NCBI GenBank assembly: GCA_024682415.1
Contig: JAIKZG010000002.1
Coordinates: forward strand, 1-64,000
DNA from: Prevotella sp.
GTDB taxonomy: Bacteria > Bacteroidota > Bacteroidia > Bacteroidales > Bacteroidaceae
Direction of reading: 5' to 3'
Length of the DNA stretch: 64,000 bases
Position numbers and translations under genes: made by a program. Below, piece by piece: positions 53,185 through 63,276 of the stretch. The notes beneath the pieces were generated by a model. That model saw nothing but the letters and a program-made list of their open reading frames with translations, did not search any database and was not told the origin of the DNA. The first letter of the stretch is position 1; each line of letters begins with the position of its first letter.

Positions 53185-53761
53185 TAGCATAAAAGCGACT
53201 GTAAAACAGAATATTATGGTGGCAGTAATCACCGCCACCATCGTAGCGATAGTGATAGGTTTTCTCGTGTGGCTCAACAAAGACAACTCCATAAGCGTGA
53301 AAGAGGAAGAGCAGGTGGAGATGTCGCCCACCATGGTGGAGAGCATAAGGGATATAGGTGAATGGGAATTTATGTCGATAAGCGACGAGGAGCTTGTGAG
53401 CACCACTCGCAAAGGCATTTTCTCTGACGACGAGCTGTCGCGCATATATTATGGCACTCTGCGCCTCGGCTTCAACGCCAAGGATTTGAAAATCACCACC
53501 ACCGGCGACAGCGCTTATGTGCAAATGCCAAAGATAAGGCTTCTCGATGACAACTTCATCGACGAGGCTCGCACCCGCAACTTCTTTGAGAGTGGCAGCT
53601 GGACTGACGCTGAGCGCGCCGCCCTCTACAATAAGGCAAAAGCTGCGATGAAGAAGCGTTGCCTTACCAAAAGCAACTTCAACAACGCAAAGGAGAACGC
53701 GCAGAGCGAGCTTACTAATATCATCAAATCCTTTGGATATGAAAAGGTTACGATAAGGTAA
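53171..53761 (+). CDS. DUF4230-like membrane-anchored protein
   Basis: 196 residues: one N-terminal membrane helix (IMVAVITATIVAIVIGFLVW) and an exported domain with a VQMPKIRLLDDNFI block resembling the end of the preceding DUF4230 protein. Coupled to it by a 14-base overlap, so the two products probably act together at the cell envelope. Confidence 0.7.
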   Translation: MKITDSIKATVKQNIMVAVITATIVAIVIGFLVWLNKDNSISVKEEEQVEMSPTMVESIRDIGEWEFMSISDEELVSTTRKGIFSDDELSRIYYGTLRLGFNAKDLKITTTGDSAYVQMPKIRLLDDNFIDEARTRNFFESGSWTDAERAALYNKAKAAMKKRCLTKSNFNNAKENAQSELTNIIKSFGYEKVTIR

Positions 53762-54033
53762 GGAAGAAAAAGAGTCTGCCATTTTCCGGAAGCGTGAAAA
53801 ACTCACTGACCTGGCTTGCTGGCATTGTAAAAAGCGATGCACTCACTCTCACGAGCTGCGCATCGCTGGCTATAAACTTAGCTTTATGAAGCTATGAAAT
53901 ATTTCTTAATTTCTCACAGATGGCACAGATGAACACAGATTTTGAATTCTAATGGATTCCACAGATTCCTCTGTGTTTGGGTAACGTTCTAATGGCGTTC
54001 GAACACTATTAGAACGCCATTAGAACATTGAAA
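53762..54033. other. Intergenic region with inverted repeats and stray minisatellite unit
   Basis: AGCGATGC (about 53833) and GCATCGCT (about 53860) form a hairpin after the DUF4230 pair. A CTCACAGATGGCACAGATGA segment (about 53915) is one unit of the 17.9-kb minisatellite. GTTCTAATGGCGTTC (53986-54000) and its exact complement (54012-54026) make a perfect 15-bp stem with an 11-base loop next to the fimbrillin-like gene end; there is no T run. Confidence 0.75.
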
Positions 54034-55443
54034 TTAATCACAGACTGCACGAACAGAAGCACCATCACGTTTTGGAACATCATCTATACGATGCCCATCT
54101 TCCCATAAATGCCAATTACGTGCAATAGAATCATCATCAAAACTTGTAGACCATAAAAAAGCACTTGAAGTGCTATAAAGGATTTCATTTCCACCTCGGT
54201 TAAAATAGTATTTTCCTGCAAAAGGAATAAAAATTCCCTCCGAATATCCAGCACGAGTTAATAACATACCTCTTCTCGAATAATTATTAGGATAAGAACG
54301 TGAAACTGCACTCCATAATTCATACATTTCTTCTTTTGTCGGCATACGCCATTTTCCTCCCCATTTTATACGAGCAATATCATGTCCACTTGCGACTGTT
54401 ATTTTTTCTGTAGCTGACCAACATTGATTGATGTTCGCATATTCTGTTGTAGCGCCCCATTGGTAATATTCTCCATAGTCTGCACGATTACGCGCTCCGA
54501 TATTCCTATCTGCCCATTTCACAGATAATCCTAAATCTATTGCTTTAGGTGTCGCGTCCATGTTTACTGTCGCTGTATAGATCGTGTTTGCAACATAAGC
54601 ACGAGAAGGTATTGTTCCTCTATATCTCACTCCTCCATCATCTATAGACAAAGTAAGCGTTGCCGTCTGCGGAATAATGGAACATTCAAATGTAGCTGTC
54701 GTAACATCATTACTTGTACTTGACGCTCTTGAACAAAAGGCTGTTATCTGCGTTGCGCTGCCACTCGCTCCCGTAATCGAACCATTTGAAACAGTGCCGG
54801 TAATCTTCGCTCCATCTATTTTCAGACTATTAATAGTGCTGTTCACAACATATTTAGAGCCTGTAAAATTACAAGTGATAATGAGTTTGGCAGTCTTATG
54901 AGAGAATATGAGAGAGTTTGAACTTCCGCTATGATTAACAGTCTGCGTAGCATAAAGCAGACAACTCTTTTCATAATTTGCTGCTGTAGATTGATTAGCT
55001 TGCACAGAGAAAGAACCGAGCGATGCAGAATAAGGATACCATGCCGAAACGCTCACATCAGAAGTTGTCGCGAAGTAATACGGAGTGCTTGATGTTATCG
55101 CTCCATTGGCAGCAACAGAGTATTTATATACTTTTCCACTTGCCATGACAGAAAGATTTCTGTCGCTCATATTCGCCCATGTGTTGTCTTGTGGAGCGCG
55201 AGTTTTTGCTTCGTCGTCAAGCATAAACTTGCTGACTTTTGAAAGTGTACCATCCAACGAATCCTCCAGCAACTTATATCCCCACGGATCTATATCCTGT
55301 GGAGCGACCAAAGCATCATAACTTCCTGAAAATTGAAGTGCCATGCCTTGCTCATTCTGCGCTACATCATCCGAAGAGCAAGCAGCGAAAGTCATAGCAA
55401 TAACCGCCATGAGCATTCCAAAATAAAATTGTTTCGTTTTCAT
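54034..55443 (-). CDS. Fimbrillin-like lipoprotein with Fib_succ_major C-terminus
   Basis: 469 residues from ATG at 55443, which has an AGGAGG six bases upstream, unusual for this phylum. Lipoprotein signal (AVIAMTFAAC). Residues about 60-300 resemble the fimbrillin family (WANMSDRNLSVMA, SVSAWYPYSA, LIFSHKTAKLIITC, TATFECSIIPQTATLTLSI). The C-terminal part (KAIDLGLSVKWADRNIGA, YYQWGATTEY, WRMPTKEEMYELW, GASVRAVCD) is the Fib_succ_major domain. Surface-exposed, perhaps a pilus or tip component. Its leader carries the second structured RNA. Confidence 0.8.
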   Translation of the reverse strand: MKTKQFYFGMLMAVIAMTFAACSSDDVAQNEQGMALQFSGSYDALVAPQDIDPWGYKLLEDSLDGTLSKVSKFMLDDEAKTRAPQDNTWANMSDRNLSVMASGKVYKYSVAANGAITSSTPYYFATTSDVSVSAWYPYSASLGSFSVQANQSTAANYEKSCLLYATQTVNHSGSSNSLIFSHKTAKLIITCNFTGSKYVVNSTINSLKIDGAKITGTVSNGSITGASGSATQITAFCSRASSTSNDVTTATFECSIIPQTATLTLSIDDGGVRYRGTIPSRAYVANTIYTATVNMDATPKAIDLGLSVKWADRNIGARNRADYGEYYQWGATTEYANINQCWSATEKITVASGHDIARIKWGGKWRMPTKEEMYELWSAVSRSYPNNYSRRGMLLTRAGYSEGIFIPFAGKYYFNRGGNEILYSTSSAFLWSTSFDDDSIARNWHLWEDGHRIDDVPKRDGASVRAVCD

Positions 55444-55559
55444 ATTCATCCTCCTTGATTTTTTTGATAAATGTTTCAAAATAAAGTTGGTGGAGAAATA
55501 GAAGCATAGTATTATAACTTATATTAGAATACAAAAAGTGAACGCTTCTGCATCTACTC

Positions 55560-55671
55560 CTTGAGCTCGTCGGAAAGCCTACCCAAATAGATAACAGTCA
55601 CGTCCACGCATATACGTAAACATTGGCTTACTATCCATGTCCTTGGGTATTGAAATTTCCGACGTTTCAAG
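55560..55671 (-). ncRNA. Structured leader RNA, copy 2 (upstream of fimbrillin-like gene)
   Basis: Same plan as 47588-47777 with other stem sequences: P1a CTTGA/TCAAG (55671-55667 with 55564-55560), P1b CGTCGGAAA/TTTCCGACG (55664-55656 with 55576-55568), P2 TACCCAA/TTGGGTA (55649-55643 with 55586-55580), and the conserved loop AATGTTTACG plus TATATGCGTGG and ACGT (about 55626-55599). It lies about 120-230 nt before the start codon in a leader of about 310 nt. No clear terminator follows. Confidence 0.75.
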
Positions 55672-55759
55672 AAGGACAAGTATAATAGCTAATGCTAATA
55701 TTCAAAACCAATAAGGCACGCTACACCCAAACATAAGGTGCTACGCACTTTTCTACTTG

Positions 55760-55790
55760 CAAATATAAACATTGTTTTCTAATCCACAAG
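55760..55790 (-). promoter_or_regulatory. Promoter of fimbrillin-like gene and RNA copy 2
   Basis: CTTG (55790-55787), a 19-nt gap and TATATTTG (55767-55760) on the minus strand. Confidence 0.7.
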
Positions 55791-55796
55791 CAAAAA

Positions 55797-55850
55797 GAAC
55801 AAAAAAAATGAACTTTGAAAGTAAGACAGAAAACTTTCAAGGTTCATTTT
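55797..55850 (-). terminator. Terminator of the arabinose operon
   Basis: AAAATGAACTTTGAAAGT (55805-55822) pairs with ACTTTCAAGGTTCATTTT (55833-55850), 18 bp with one mismatch. On the minus strand it runs into a T8 tract. 20 nt after the rpiB stop. Confidence 0.92.
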
Positions 55851-55869
55851 AATGATATTTGCAAGCCTA

Positions 55870-56313
55870 TTAATGCTGCAAAGGTATCTTGTTTATTCGG
55901 CGCACATGGCGACCGCCCTCAAACTCTGTAGAGAAGAACTCGTCCATTATCTTGCGAGCCATGTCGGTATCGATAAATCTGCCTGGCATAACAAGCACAT
56001 TGGCATCGTTGTGCTGACGAATAAGGTGAGCAATCTCCGGTATCCAAACCAAGCCGGCACGAACGCCTTGATGCTTGTTGAGCGTCATGCTTATGCCCTC
56101 GCCCGATCCGCAGATGGCAATGCCTGGATAGACTTCGCCTTTTTCTACAGCGTCGCCCAAGGCATGACCATAGTCGGAATAATCGCAGCTCTCTTCTGAA
56201 AGAGTGCCGTAGTCCTTATACTGCATGCCTTTTTCCTCAAGATATTGCTTAACAAACTGCTTTAAAGCATAGCCGGCATGATCGCTCGCCAAACCTATAG
56301 TTTTTACTTCCAT
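55870..56313 (-). CDS. rpiB: Ribose-5-phosphate isomerase B
   Basis: Interconverts ribose-5-P and ribulose-5-P in the pentose-phosphate pathway. 147 residues; IGLASDHAGYALK start, AICGSGEGISMTLNKHQGVRA with the active-site Cys, and RHNDANVLVMPG-like block (HNDANVLVMPGRFI). Last gene of the arabinose operon. Confidence 0.94.
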   Translation of the reverse strand: MEVKTIGLASDHAGYALKQFVKQYLEEKGMQYKDYGTLSEESCDYSDYGHALGDAVEKGEVYPGIAICGSGEGISMTLNKHQGVRAGLVWIPEIAHLIRQHNDANVLVMPGRFIDTDMARKIMDEFFSTEFEGGRHVRRINKIPLQH

Positions 56314-56379
56314 CTTTATTATAAAAATAATCTCGACAAGAAGAAATAATCCTGCCGAGATTAATATTAGAAATTATCT

Positions 56380-58398
56380 TTATTCAGCCAAGAAACTCTT
56401 TACTTGGTTGTAAACATTCTGACCTGTGAAGCCAAGCTTCTCGTCGAGCACCTTGTAAGGAGCAGAGAAGCCGAAGCTTTCCATACCGAATATCTTACCA
56501 TTTGCGCCTACAAGACCGAGAAGATTTACAGGAAGACCTGCTGTCAATCCGAAGATCTTAGCGTCCTTAGGCAACACGCTCTCCTGATATTCCTTGCTCT
56601 GGCAACGGAACAATCCCTCAGAAGGAGCGCTCACGATGCGGCACTTTACGCCATCCTCGCGAAGCAACTTAGCACCTGCCTCAAGAGTAGAAACCTCAGA
56701 ACCGCTTGCCACGAGGATTACATCATAGTCGGCATCGCTGCCTGCTACGATATATGCACCCTTGCGAGCCTGCTCGTAGTCGTTGCCCTCTGGCAATTTC
56801 TCTATGCCCTGACGAGAGAAGATAAGGGCTGTAGGAGTATCCATATTCTCCATTGCCTGTGCCCAGCATACTGTTGTTTCGTCGGCATCGGCAGGACGGA
56901 ACACGCGAACGCTGTCCTGACCCTTGTGGTTCTTCAATTTCTCCATAAGGCGGATTTGTGCTTCCTGCTCTACTGGCTCATGAGTTGGGCCGTCCTCGCC
57001 TACGCGGAATGCGTCGTGAGTCCAGATAAACTTAACAGGCACACGCATCAAAGCAGCGATACGAACAGCAGGCTTCATGTAGTCAGAGAATACGAAGAAT
57101 GTACCCATAGCAGCGATGACACCGCCATGAAGCATCATACCGATACACATATCAGCCATGGTAAGCTCTGCTACACCTGCCTGGAAGAACGCGCCAGAGA
57201 AATCACCGCGCACCATGCTCTTTGTCTTCTTCAAGAAGCCGTCGGTCTTGTCAGAGTTAGAAAGGTCGGCAGAAGCGCAAATCATGTTAGGCACCTGCTC
57301 TGCCAATACACCGAGGCACGCTGCAGAAGCGGCACGAGTAGCAGAACCTGCTTTCTGCTCTACCTTTGTCCAGTCAATCTTAGGAGCTTTGCCTGAGAAC
57401 CACTCCTTCATCTGAGCAGCCTTCTCAGGATTAGCCTTTGCCCAAGCAGCCTCAACAGCCTTACGCTCAGCGACAATCTTCTTCAACTCTGCCTTGCGGT
57501 CGTCGTACAACTTCTGTACCTCTGGGAAGATCTTGAATGGATCGTCAGGATTACCACCGAGGTTGTTGATTGTGTTGCGATAAGCGTCACCACCGAGAGG
57601 TGCGCCGTGAGTCTTCACATTAGCCTCATAGCTTGAGCCGTCTTCCTTCAAAGCGCCCTTACCCATGATGGTCTTACCAATGATGAGAGTAGGACGATTT
57701 TCTTCCTTCTGAGCAGCCTTCAAAGCCTCGCGGATAGCGTCAGGATCGTTACCATTGATTTTGATTACATTCCATCCCCAAGCCTTGTATTTAGCTTCTG
57801 TGTCTTCAGTCATTACGACGCCACACTCTGTAGAAAGCTGAATATCGTTAGAGTCGTAGAACATGATGAGGTTGTTCAAGCCGAGATTACCTGCTATACG
57901 ACCTACGCCCTGAGAGATTTCCTCCTCTACCGCACCGTCGCTGATGTAAGCATAGATGTAGTGCTGCATTACATCGTGACCCAAGCGAGCCTCCAAGAAC
58001 TTCTCTGCTACGGCAGCACCTGCTGCGATGGCATGTCCCTGACCGAGAGGACCTGATGAGTTTTCAATGCCGCGATTAACATCAAGCTCTGGATGACCAG
58101 GACATGGAGAATCCCACTGACGGAACTGCTTAATTTCCTCAATGGTGAACTTGCCCTGAAGAGCCAAAGCTGCGTAAAGCATAGGGCTCATGTGGCCTGG
58201 ATCGAGGAAGAAACGGTCGCGACCTGTCCATGTTGGCTCGTCTGGATCGTAAACCAAGAATTCAGAGAAGAGCACATTGATGAAGTCGGCACCGCCCATT
58301 GCGCCGCCCGGGTGACCAGAATTAGCCTTTTCAACCATAGAAGCAGCAAGGATACGAATATTATCCGCTGCCATGTTCATAAGTTTGTTGTCGTTCAT
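56380..58398 (-). CDS. tkt: Transketolase
   Basis: 672 residues, thiamine-diphosphate enzyme of the pentose-phosphate pathway. NSGHPGGAMGGADF, GPLGQGHAIAAG, the ISDGAVEEEISQG metal/TPP region and TWTHDAFRVGEDGPTHEP in the pyrimidine domain are all present. It disposes of the xylulose-5-P produced by the arabinose pathway; 23 nt after the GH51 gene and 66 nt ahead of rpiB. Confidence 0.96.
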   Translation of the reverse strand: MNDNKLMNMAADNIRILAASMVEKANSGHPGGAMGGADFINVLFSEFLVYDPDEPTWTGRDRFFLDPGHMSPMLYAALALQGKFTIEEIKQFRQWDSPCPGHPELDVNRGIENSSGPLGQGHAIAAGAAVAEKFLEARLGHDVMQHYIYAYISDGAVEEEISQGVGRIAGNLGLNNLIMFYDSNDIQLSTECGVVMTEDTEAKYKAWGWNVIKINGNDPDAIREALKAAQKEENRPTLIIGKTIMGKGALKEDGSSYEANVKTHGAPLGGDAYRNTINNLGGNPDDPFKIFPEVQKLYDDRKAELKKIVAERKAVEAAWAKANPEKAAQMKEWFSGKAPKIDWTKVEQKAGSATRAASAACLGVLAEQVPNMICASADLSNSDKTDGFLKKTKSMVRGDFSGAFFQAGVAELTMADMCIGMMLHGGVIAAMGTFFVFSDYMKPAVRIAALMRVPVKFIWTHDAFRVGEDGPTHEPVEQEAQIRLMEKLKNHKGQDSVRVFRPADADETTVCWAQAMENMDTPTALIFSRQGIEKLPEGNDYEQARKGAYIVAGSDADYDVILVASGSEVSTLEAGAKLLREDGVKCRIVSAPSEGLFRCQSKEYQESVLPKDAKIFGLTAGLPVNLLGLVGANGKIFGMESFGFSAPYKVLDEKLGFTGQNVYNQVKSFLAE

Positions 58399-58421
58399 TG
58401 TATATTTAAATGTTTAAATTT

Positions 58422-59993
58422 TTATTTCAAGTTTAATACTACGATAGATTTTGCAGGGAGAGCAACAGAAAGCTTTCCTTTCTTCAGCTTAGCACCTTTG
58501 AATACAACTGGCTTCACATTGTCAGGGTGTTCAAAGTCGTTATAGTCGCTCACATTCTTGCATGTAAGAATCTCTCCACTCACGGTCTTAGCGTCAGCGC
58601 CGTCGAGATTGATGTCCACCTTCTGCGCCTTGTCGAGGCTGATGTTAGCCAAAGAAATGATGTAGCTGCCATCCTGCTTCTTAGCCGCGCTTGAGCTAAT
58701 CATAGGAATAGTAGCGCTGCCGTCGATGCGCAAGTTGGTCTTCTTGTTGATTGTCATGCTGTCGCACTTCACGTCCATAGGAAGATAAGTTGCCTCCTGG
58801 AAGCCCTTATACATATCAAAGACATGATATGTAGGAGTGAGCACCATGTGACCTGTTCCCTTGGTATCGGTAAGAATCATGCTCTGCAACACGTTTACCA
58901 CCTGAGCGATGTTACACATACGCAAGCGGTCGGTATGACGTTGGAAAACATTCAGGGAAAGAGCTGCTACGAAAGCGTCGCGCATAGAGTTTTGCTGATA
59001 AAGATGACCTTTGATTGTGCCTGGCTCTTCATCCCACCAAGTGCCCCACTCGTCTACAAGCAGACCTATCTGCTTCTTCGGGTCTTCCTTGTCCATGATT
59101 TCAGCGTGCTTATTGATTACGCTTTCCACCTCAAGGCATTTTCCTATTGTCCAATAATAATCATCATTATTGAATTTCAAGGCAGAACCCTTGCTACCAT
59201 TCCAGCCTGTAACGGTGTAGTAATGCAAAGAAAGACCATTCATGCGATGACCAACATTGTGAGCCAATGTCTTAGTCCATTTGTAATCATAATCACTTGC
59301 TCCGGATGCGATTTTATAAAGCTCATTGCCGTCGTAGTTGCGGCAGTAAGTAGAGTAACGACGATAGAGATTGCTGTAATACTCTGGCGACATACTACCA
59401 CCGCAGCCCCAACTTTCATTACCTACGCCAAGGAATTTCACCTTCCAAGGTTTCTGTCTGCCGTTCTTTCTGCGAAGACGTGCCATAGGCGTATCACCGT
59501 CGCTTGTCATATACTCCACCCATTGAGCCAGTTCCTGAACTGTGCCAGAACCTACGTTGCCGCTTATATATGGCTCACATCCGAGGAGTTCGCAAAGATT
59601 CAAAAACTCATGAGTACCGAAAGAGTTATCCTCTATCGTTCCGCCCCAGTTGTTATTCTGCATTGAAGGGCGCTCGTTGCGAGGACCAATGCCGTCTTTC
59701 CAATGATATTCATCGGCAAAGCAGCCACCCGGCCAGCGCAACACAGGCACTTTCAAATTCTTCAAAGCATTGAGCACATCTGTGCGATAACCTTGTGTGT
59801 TAGGTATCTTTGAATCCGGACCTACCCACAGACCGCCATAAACGCAAGAGCCGAGGTGCTCAGCGAACTGTCCGTATATCTCCTTATATATCTTTTGTGT
59901 ACCTTTCTTGGCATGAATGGTAAGCGTCGCGTCCTGCGCGAACGAGCCTACAGACATTGTTGCCAAAACAGCCGCAATAATAGTTCTTTTCAT
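58422..59993 (-). CDS. GH51 alpha-L-arabinofuranosidase, exported
   Basis: 523 residues with a signal peptide (cleavage after GSFAQ). GH51 features: EIYGQFAEHLGSCVYGGLWV, LRWPGGCFADEYHW, acid/base Glu in LGVGNESWGCGG, nucleophile Glu in LVDEWGTWWDEEPG, and a C-terminal beta-sandwich. It releases L-arabinose from arabinan or arabinoxylan fragments, feeding the araBAD genes of the same operon. Confidence 0.93.
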   Translation of the reverse strand: MKRTIIAAVLATMSVGSFAQDATLTIHAKKGTQKIYKEIYGQFAEHLGSCVYGGLWVGPDSKIPNTQGYRTDVLNALKNLKVPVLRWPGGCFADEYHWKDGIGPRNERPSMQNNNWGGTIEDNSFGTHEFLNLCELLGCEPYISGNVGSGTVQELAQWVEYMTSDGDTPMARLRRKNGRQKPWKVKFLGVGNESWGCGGSMSPEYYSNLYRRYSTYCRNYDGNELYKIASGASDYDYKWTKTLAHNVGHRMNGLSLHYYTVTGWNGSKGSALKFNNDDYYWTIGKCLEVESVINKHAEIMDKEDPKKQIGLLVDEWGTWWDEEPGTIKGHLYQQNSMRDAFVAALSLNVFQRHTDRLRMCNIAQVVNVLQSMILTDTKGTGHMVLTPTYHVFDMYKGFQEATYLPMDVKCDSMTINKKTNLRIDGSATIPMISSSAAKKQDGSYIISLANISLDKAQKVDINLDGADAKTVSGEILTCKNVSDYNDFEHPDNVKPVVFKGAKLKKGKLSVALPAKSIVVLNLK

Positions 59994-60083
59994 TTATCAG
60001 TTTTTATCGTTATACATATTTATTAGTTTCATATAAGTAAGAATTGTCCTTTCCCCTGTTTACGAAGAAAGGACAAATCCATT

Positions 60084-61676
60084 TTATTTCTTAGCTTCTA
60101 CAGCCGCGCTTTCGATAGCCAGACAAGCCTTATAGTTTTCTATATACTTGTTGAAACCATCTACTTCTTCCGCTGTCGGAGCTATTTCCACGCCAGTTTC
60201 CTTAGCGAAGACTTTCTCGTCGAGGAAGTCGGCCAACGACTGCTTCTTATCATTGTTTACCAAATAAGAAGCAAGCAGAGCGATACCCCATGCGCCACCT
60301 TCACCTGCTGTTTCCATTACTGTGATAGGCGAATTGAGAGCAGCTGCCAGCATACGCTGACCCACACCCTTTGTTTTGAAGTAACCGCCATGACCTGTTA
60401 TTCTGTCTACCTTTACGTTTTCCTCTTTCAGGAGAATATCGTTGCCAAGTTTCAGCACGCCGATTGCGCCATAAAGGTTGGCACGCATGAAGTTGGCGAG
60501 ATTAAACTTGTCGGTAGCTGAACGTACGAACAATGGTCTGCCGTCGGCAAGGCCTGTCACAGGTTCTCCTGAAACATAGTTGAATGCCATCAAACCACCA
60601 CAATCGGCATCTCCCTCGAGAGCCTTATTAAACAGCTTGACATACAACTCGTTCATATCAACCTTCAAGCCCAGCAGCTCCTGATATTCCTTAAACAAGC
60701 CCATCCACGCATTGATGTCGGAAGTGCAGTTGTTGCAATGCACCATAGCGACAAGGCTGCCGTCAGGAGTTGTCACCATATCTATCTTCTCGTATGGCTT
60801 TGAAAGTTCCTTTTCCAAAACTATCATTGAGAAAGAAGAAGTACCTGCTGAAACATTTCCGGTGCGCTGTTTTACGGCATTTGTAGCTGCCATACCTGTG
60901 CCGGCGTCGCCCTCAGGAGGACAGAGAGGAACACCTGCCTGCAAATGACCAGAAACGTCAAGACGCTTCGCGCCCTCGGCAGTAAGTTTGCCTGCGTCCT
61001 CGCCCGCTACGAGCACCTTAGGGAAGATATCAAGAAGCTTCCAAGAAAAGTTCTTAGGAGCAATAAGATTATCAAACTTAGCTACCATCTCGGCATCGAA
61101 ATCCTTTGTCTTAGGATCTACAGGTATCATGCCGGAAGCATCACCTACGCCGATAATCTTCTCTCCCGTGAGCTGCCAATGAATATATCCGGCAAGCGTA
61201 GTCTGGAAATCAATATCCTTAACGTGTGGCTCATTGTTGAGAATAGCCTGATAAAGATGAGAGATACTCCAACGAAGAGGGATATTATAGTTGAAGAGCT
61301 TAGACAATGCGGCAGCAGCCTCACCAGTATTAGTGTTACGCCATGTGCGGAAAGGCACGAGGATATTCTGATTCTTGTCGAATGCCATATATCCGTGCAT
61401 CATCGCGCTGATACCGATAGCGGCGAGATTTTCTATCTCAACGCCATACTGAGCGTTTACATCCTTGCGAAGATCGGCATAGCAATCCTGCAGACCGCTC
61501 CATATATCCTCTATGCTGTATGTCCAAAGGCCATCAACCAACTGGTTTTCCCAAGTGTGGCTACCTTGCGCGATAGGCTTATTCTCCTGATCCACCAAGA
61601 CAGCCTTAATACGGGTAGAGCCAAACTCGATACCGAGAATGGCTTTACCTGATTGTATGAATTCTTTTGCGTTCAT
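60084..61676 (-). CDS. araB: FGGY-family kinase, probably L-ribulokinase
   Basis: 530 residues from ATG at 61676. [17 protein letters not shown] (ATP-binding N-lobe), [27 protein letters not shown], and a C-terminal [15 protein letters not shown] plus [16 protein letters not shown]. Xylulokinase-like in sequence, but position between araA and the arabinofuranosidase gene, as I recall for the Bacteroides arabinose operon, argues for L-ribulose phosphorylation. Confidence 0.85.
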   Translation of the reverse strand: MNAKEFIQSGKAILGIEFGSTRIKAVLVDQENKPIAQGSHTWENQLVDGLWTYSIEDIWSGLQDCYADLRKDVNAQYGVEIENLAAIGISAMMHGYMAFDKNQNILVPFRTWRNTNTGEAAAALSKLFNYNIPLRWSISHLYQAILNNEPHVKDIDFQTTLAGYIHWQLTGEKIIGVGDASGMIPVDPKTKDFDAEMVAKFDNLIAPKNFSWKLLDIFPKVLVAGEDAGKLTAEGAKRLDVSGHLQAGVPLCPPEGDAGTGMAATNAVKQRTGNVSAGTSSFSMIVLEKELSKPYEKIDMVTTPDGSLVAMVHCNNCTSDINAWMGLFKEYQELLGLKVDMNELYVKLFNKALEGDADCGGLMAFNYVSGEPVTGLADGRPLFVRSATDKFNLANFMRANLYGAIGVLKLGNDILLKEENVKVDRITGHGGYFKTKGVGQRMLAAALNSPITVMETAGEGGAWGIALLASYLVNNDKKQSLADFLDEKVFAKETGVEIAPTAEEVDGFNKYIENYKACLAIESAAVEAKK

Positions 61677-61706
61677 AATTGCTGATTGCGAATAATCAAA
61701 TTTCAA

Positions 61707-63248
61707 TTATTTCAACGCCTTGTTAAGCATGTAATAAACCTCGTTGGTGCGAAGCAGCTGCTTCCAGTTCTCGGTAGTTGTTTCCTTGTTGATAGAAACA
61801 CACTCGATATCTGCCATTTCAGCGAAGTCCTGCCAATATTCAGCATCGATATCATAAGAGAACGCGCTGTGGTGAGTACCACCGGCAAGAATCCATGCGC
61901 CAGCGCCAACCTCGAATGTAGGCTGTGGAACCCAAAGGTTAGAAGCAACAGGAAGTTTAGGCATCTTCTTTGGCTCGATGCACTCTACGTCCTGAGTAAT
62001 CATGCGCAGACGGTTGCCGAGGTCAACAACCGTAGCCTTTGTTCCGCTGCCGGTCTTTGATGTGAACACAAGACGAGCGGTAGGCTGCTTGCGGATACCG
62101 ATACCGAGGAAATGTACCTCCAACTTTGGCTTGTCGCTTGCGATAAGTGGGCAAACCTCAAGCATGTGGCTCTGAAGGATAGAAGTCTGACCTTCAGCGA
62201 AGTTCAATGTGTAATCCTCAAGGAATGAGCTTCCGAGAGGCATACCCTGATTCATAACGAGAAGTGAGCGGTAAAGACAAGCTGTCTTCCAGTCGCCTTC
62301 AGCGCCGAAGCCGATACCCTCTGCCATCAATCTCTGTGAAGCAAGGCCAGGAATCTGGTCGAAGCCTACGAAATCAGGATCATTGATGTCGGCATCGCCG
62401 AGGTCGTCAAAGTTGGTTGTGAACGCTGTCGCGCCTTCATCCTTCAATACGCGACGCAAAGCGATTTCTGCCTTGGCAGCGTTGCGAACTGACTTCCAAT
62501 AAGCCTCATCGCCTGTCTCGTCTATCTTGATAGTGTATTCCTTCTTATATTCCTCTACAAGAGCGTCTACATCAGCGTCAGACACCTTCTTGAAATAGTC
62601 CATCAATGAAGATACTGGATAGTAATCTACATGATAGCCAAGGCGCTGTTCAAACTCTACGCGGTCACCATCGGTAACGGCAACGTTGTTCATGTTCATA
62701 CCAAACATAAGACAACGCACATTCTTTGCGTCGGCCATGGCAGCAGCTGCGCGAGCCCATACAGCAATCTTCTTCTGAGCCTCTTCGCTCTTCCAATAGC
62801 CTACTACCACCTTGCGCTGAACACGCATACGAGTGCAGATATGTCCGAACTCGATGTCGCCATGAGCACTCTGATTGAGGTTCATGAAGTCCATGTCGAT
62901 ATCTTCCCATGGAATTTCAGCGTTATATTGAGTATGGAAGTGGAGCAATGGCTTCTGCAATGCCTGCAAGCCCTTAATCCACATCTTGGCAGGAGAGAAT
63001 GTGTGCATCCATGTGATCACACCTACGCACTTGTTCTCGCATGTAGCAGCCTTCATCACAGCCTCTACCTCGTCAGAACTGTTGGCAGTACCCTTATATA
63101 CCACTTTGATAGGAATAATGCCTGAAGCATTAAGTCCGTCAACCATTTCTTTAGAGTGAGCGTCTACATGCTTAACAGCGTCGCCTCCATAAAGAAGCTG
63201 AGCGCCTGTCACCCACCAAATCTCCAAATTATCAAAAGTCTTTATCAT
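61707..63248 (-). CDS. araA: L-arabinose isomerase
   Basis: 513 residues; converts L-arabinose to L-ribulose. FDNLEIWWVTGAQLLYGGDA start, GVITWMHTFSPAKMWIKGL, NAEIPWEDIDMDFMNLNQSA, the EGIGFGAEGDWKTACLYRSL metal-binding region and HHSAFSYDIDAEYWQDFA near the C-terminus. 28 nt after araD. Confidence 0.96.
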   Translation of the reverse strand: MIKTFDNLEIWWVTGAQLLYGGDAVKHVDAHSKEMVDGLNASGIIPIKVVYKGTANSSDEVEAVMKAATCENKCVGVITWMHTFSPAKMWIKGLQALQKPLLHFHTQYNAEIPWEDIDMDFMNLNQSAHGDIEFGHICTRMRVQRKVVVGYWKSEEAQKKIAVWARAAAAMADAKNVRCLMFGMNMNNVAVTDGDRVEFEQRLGYHVDYYPVSSLMDYFKKVSDADVDALVEEYKKEYTIKIDETGDEAYWKSVRNAAKAEIALRRVLKDEGATAFTTNFDDLGDADINDPDFVGFDQIPGLASQRLMAEGIGFGAEGDWKTACLYRSLLVMNQGMPLGSSFLEDYTLNFAEGQTSILQSHMLEVCPLIASDKPKLEVHFLGIGIRKQPTARLVFTSKTGSGTKATVVDLGNRLRMITQDVECIEPKKMPKLPVASNLWVPQPTFEVGAGAWILAGGTHHSAFSYDIDAEYWQDFAEMADIECVSINKETTTENWKQLLRTNEVYYMLNKALK

Positions 63249-63276
63249 TGTTTTTATCCTTTTTATATTGTATTAC

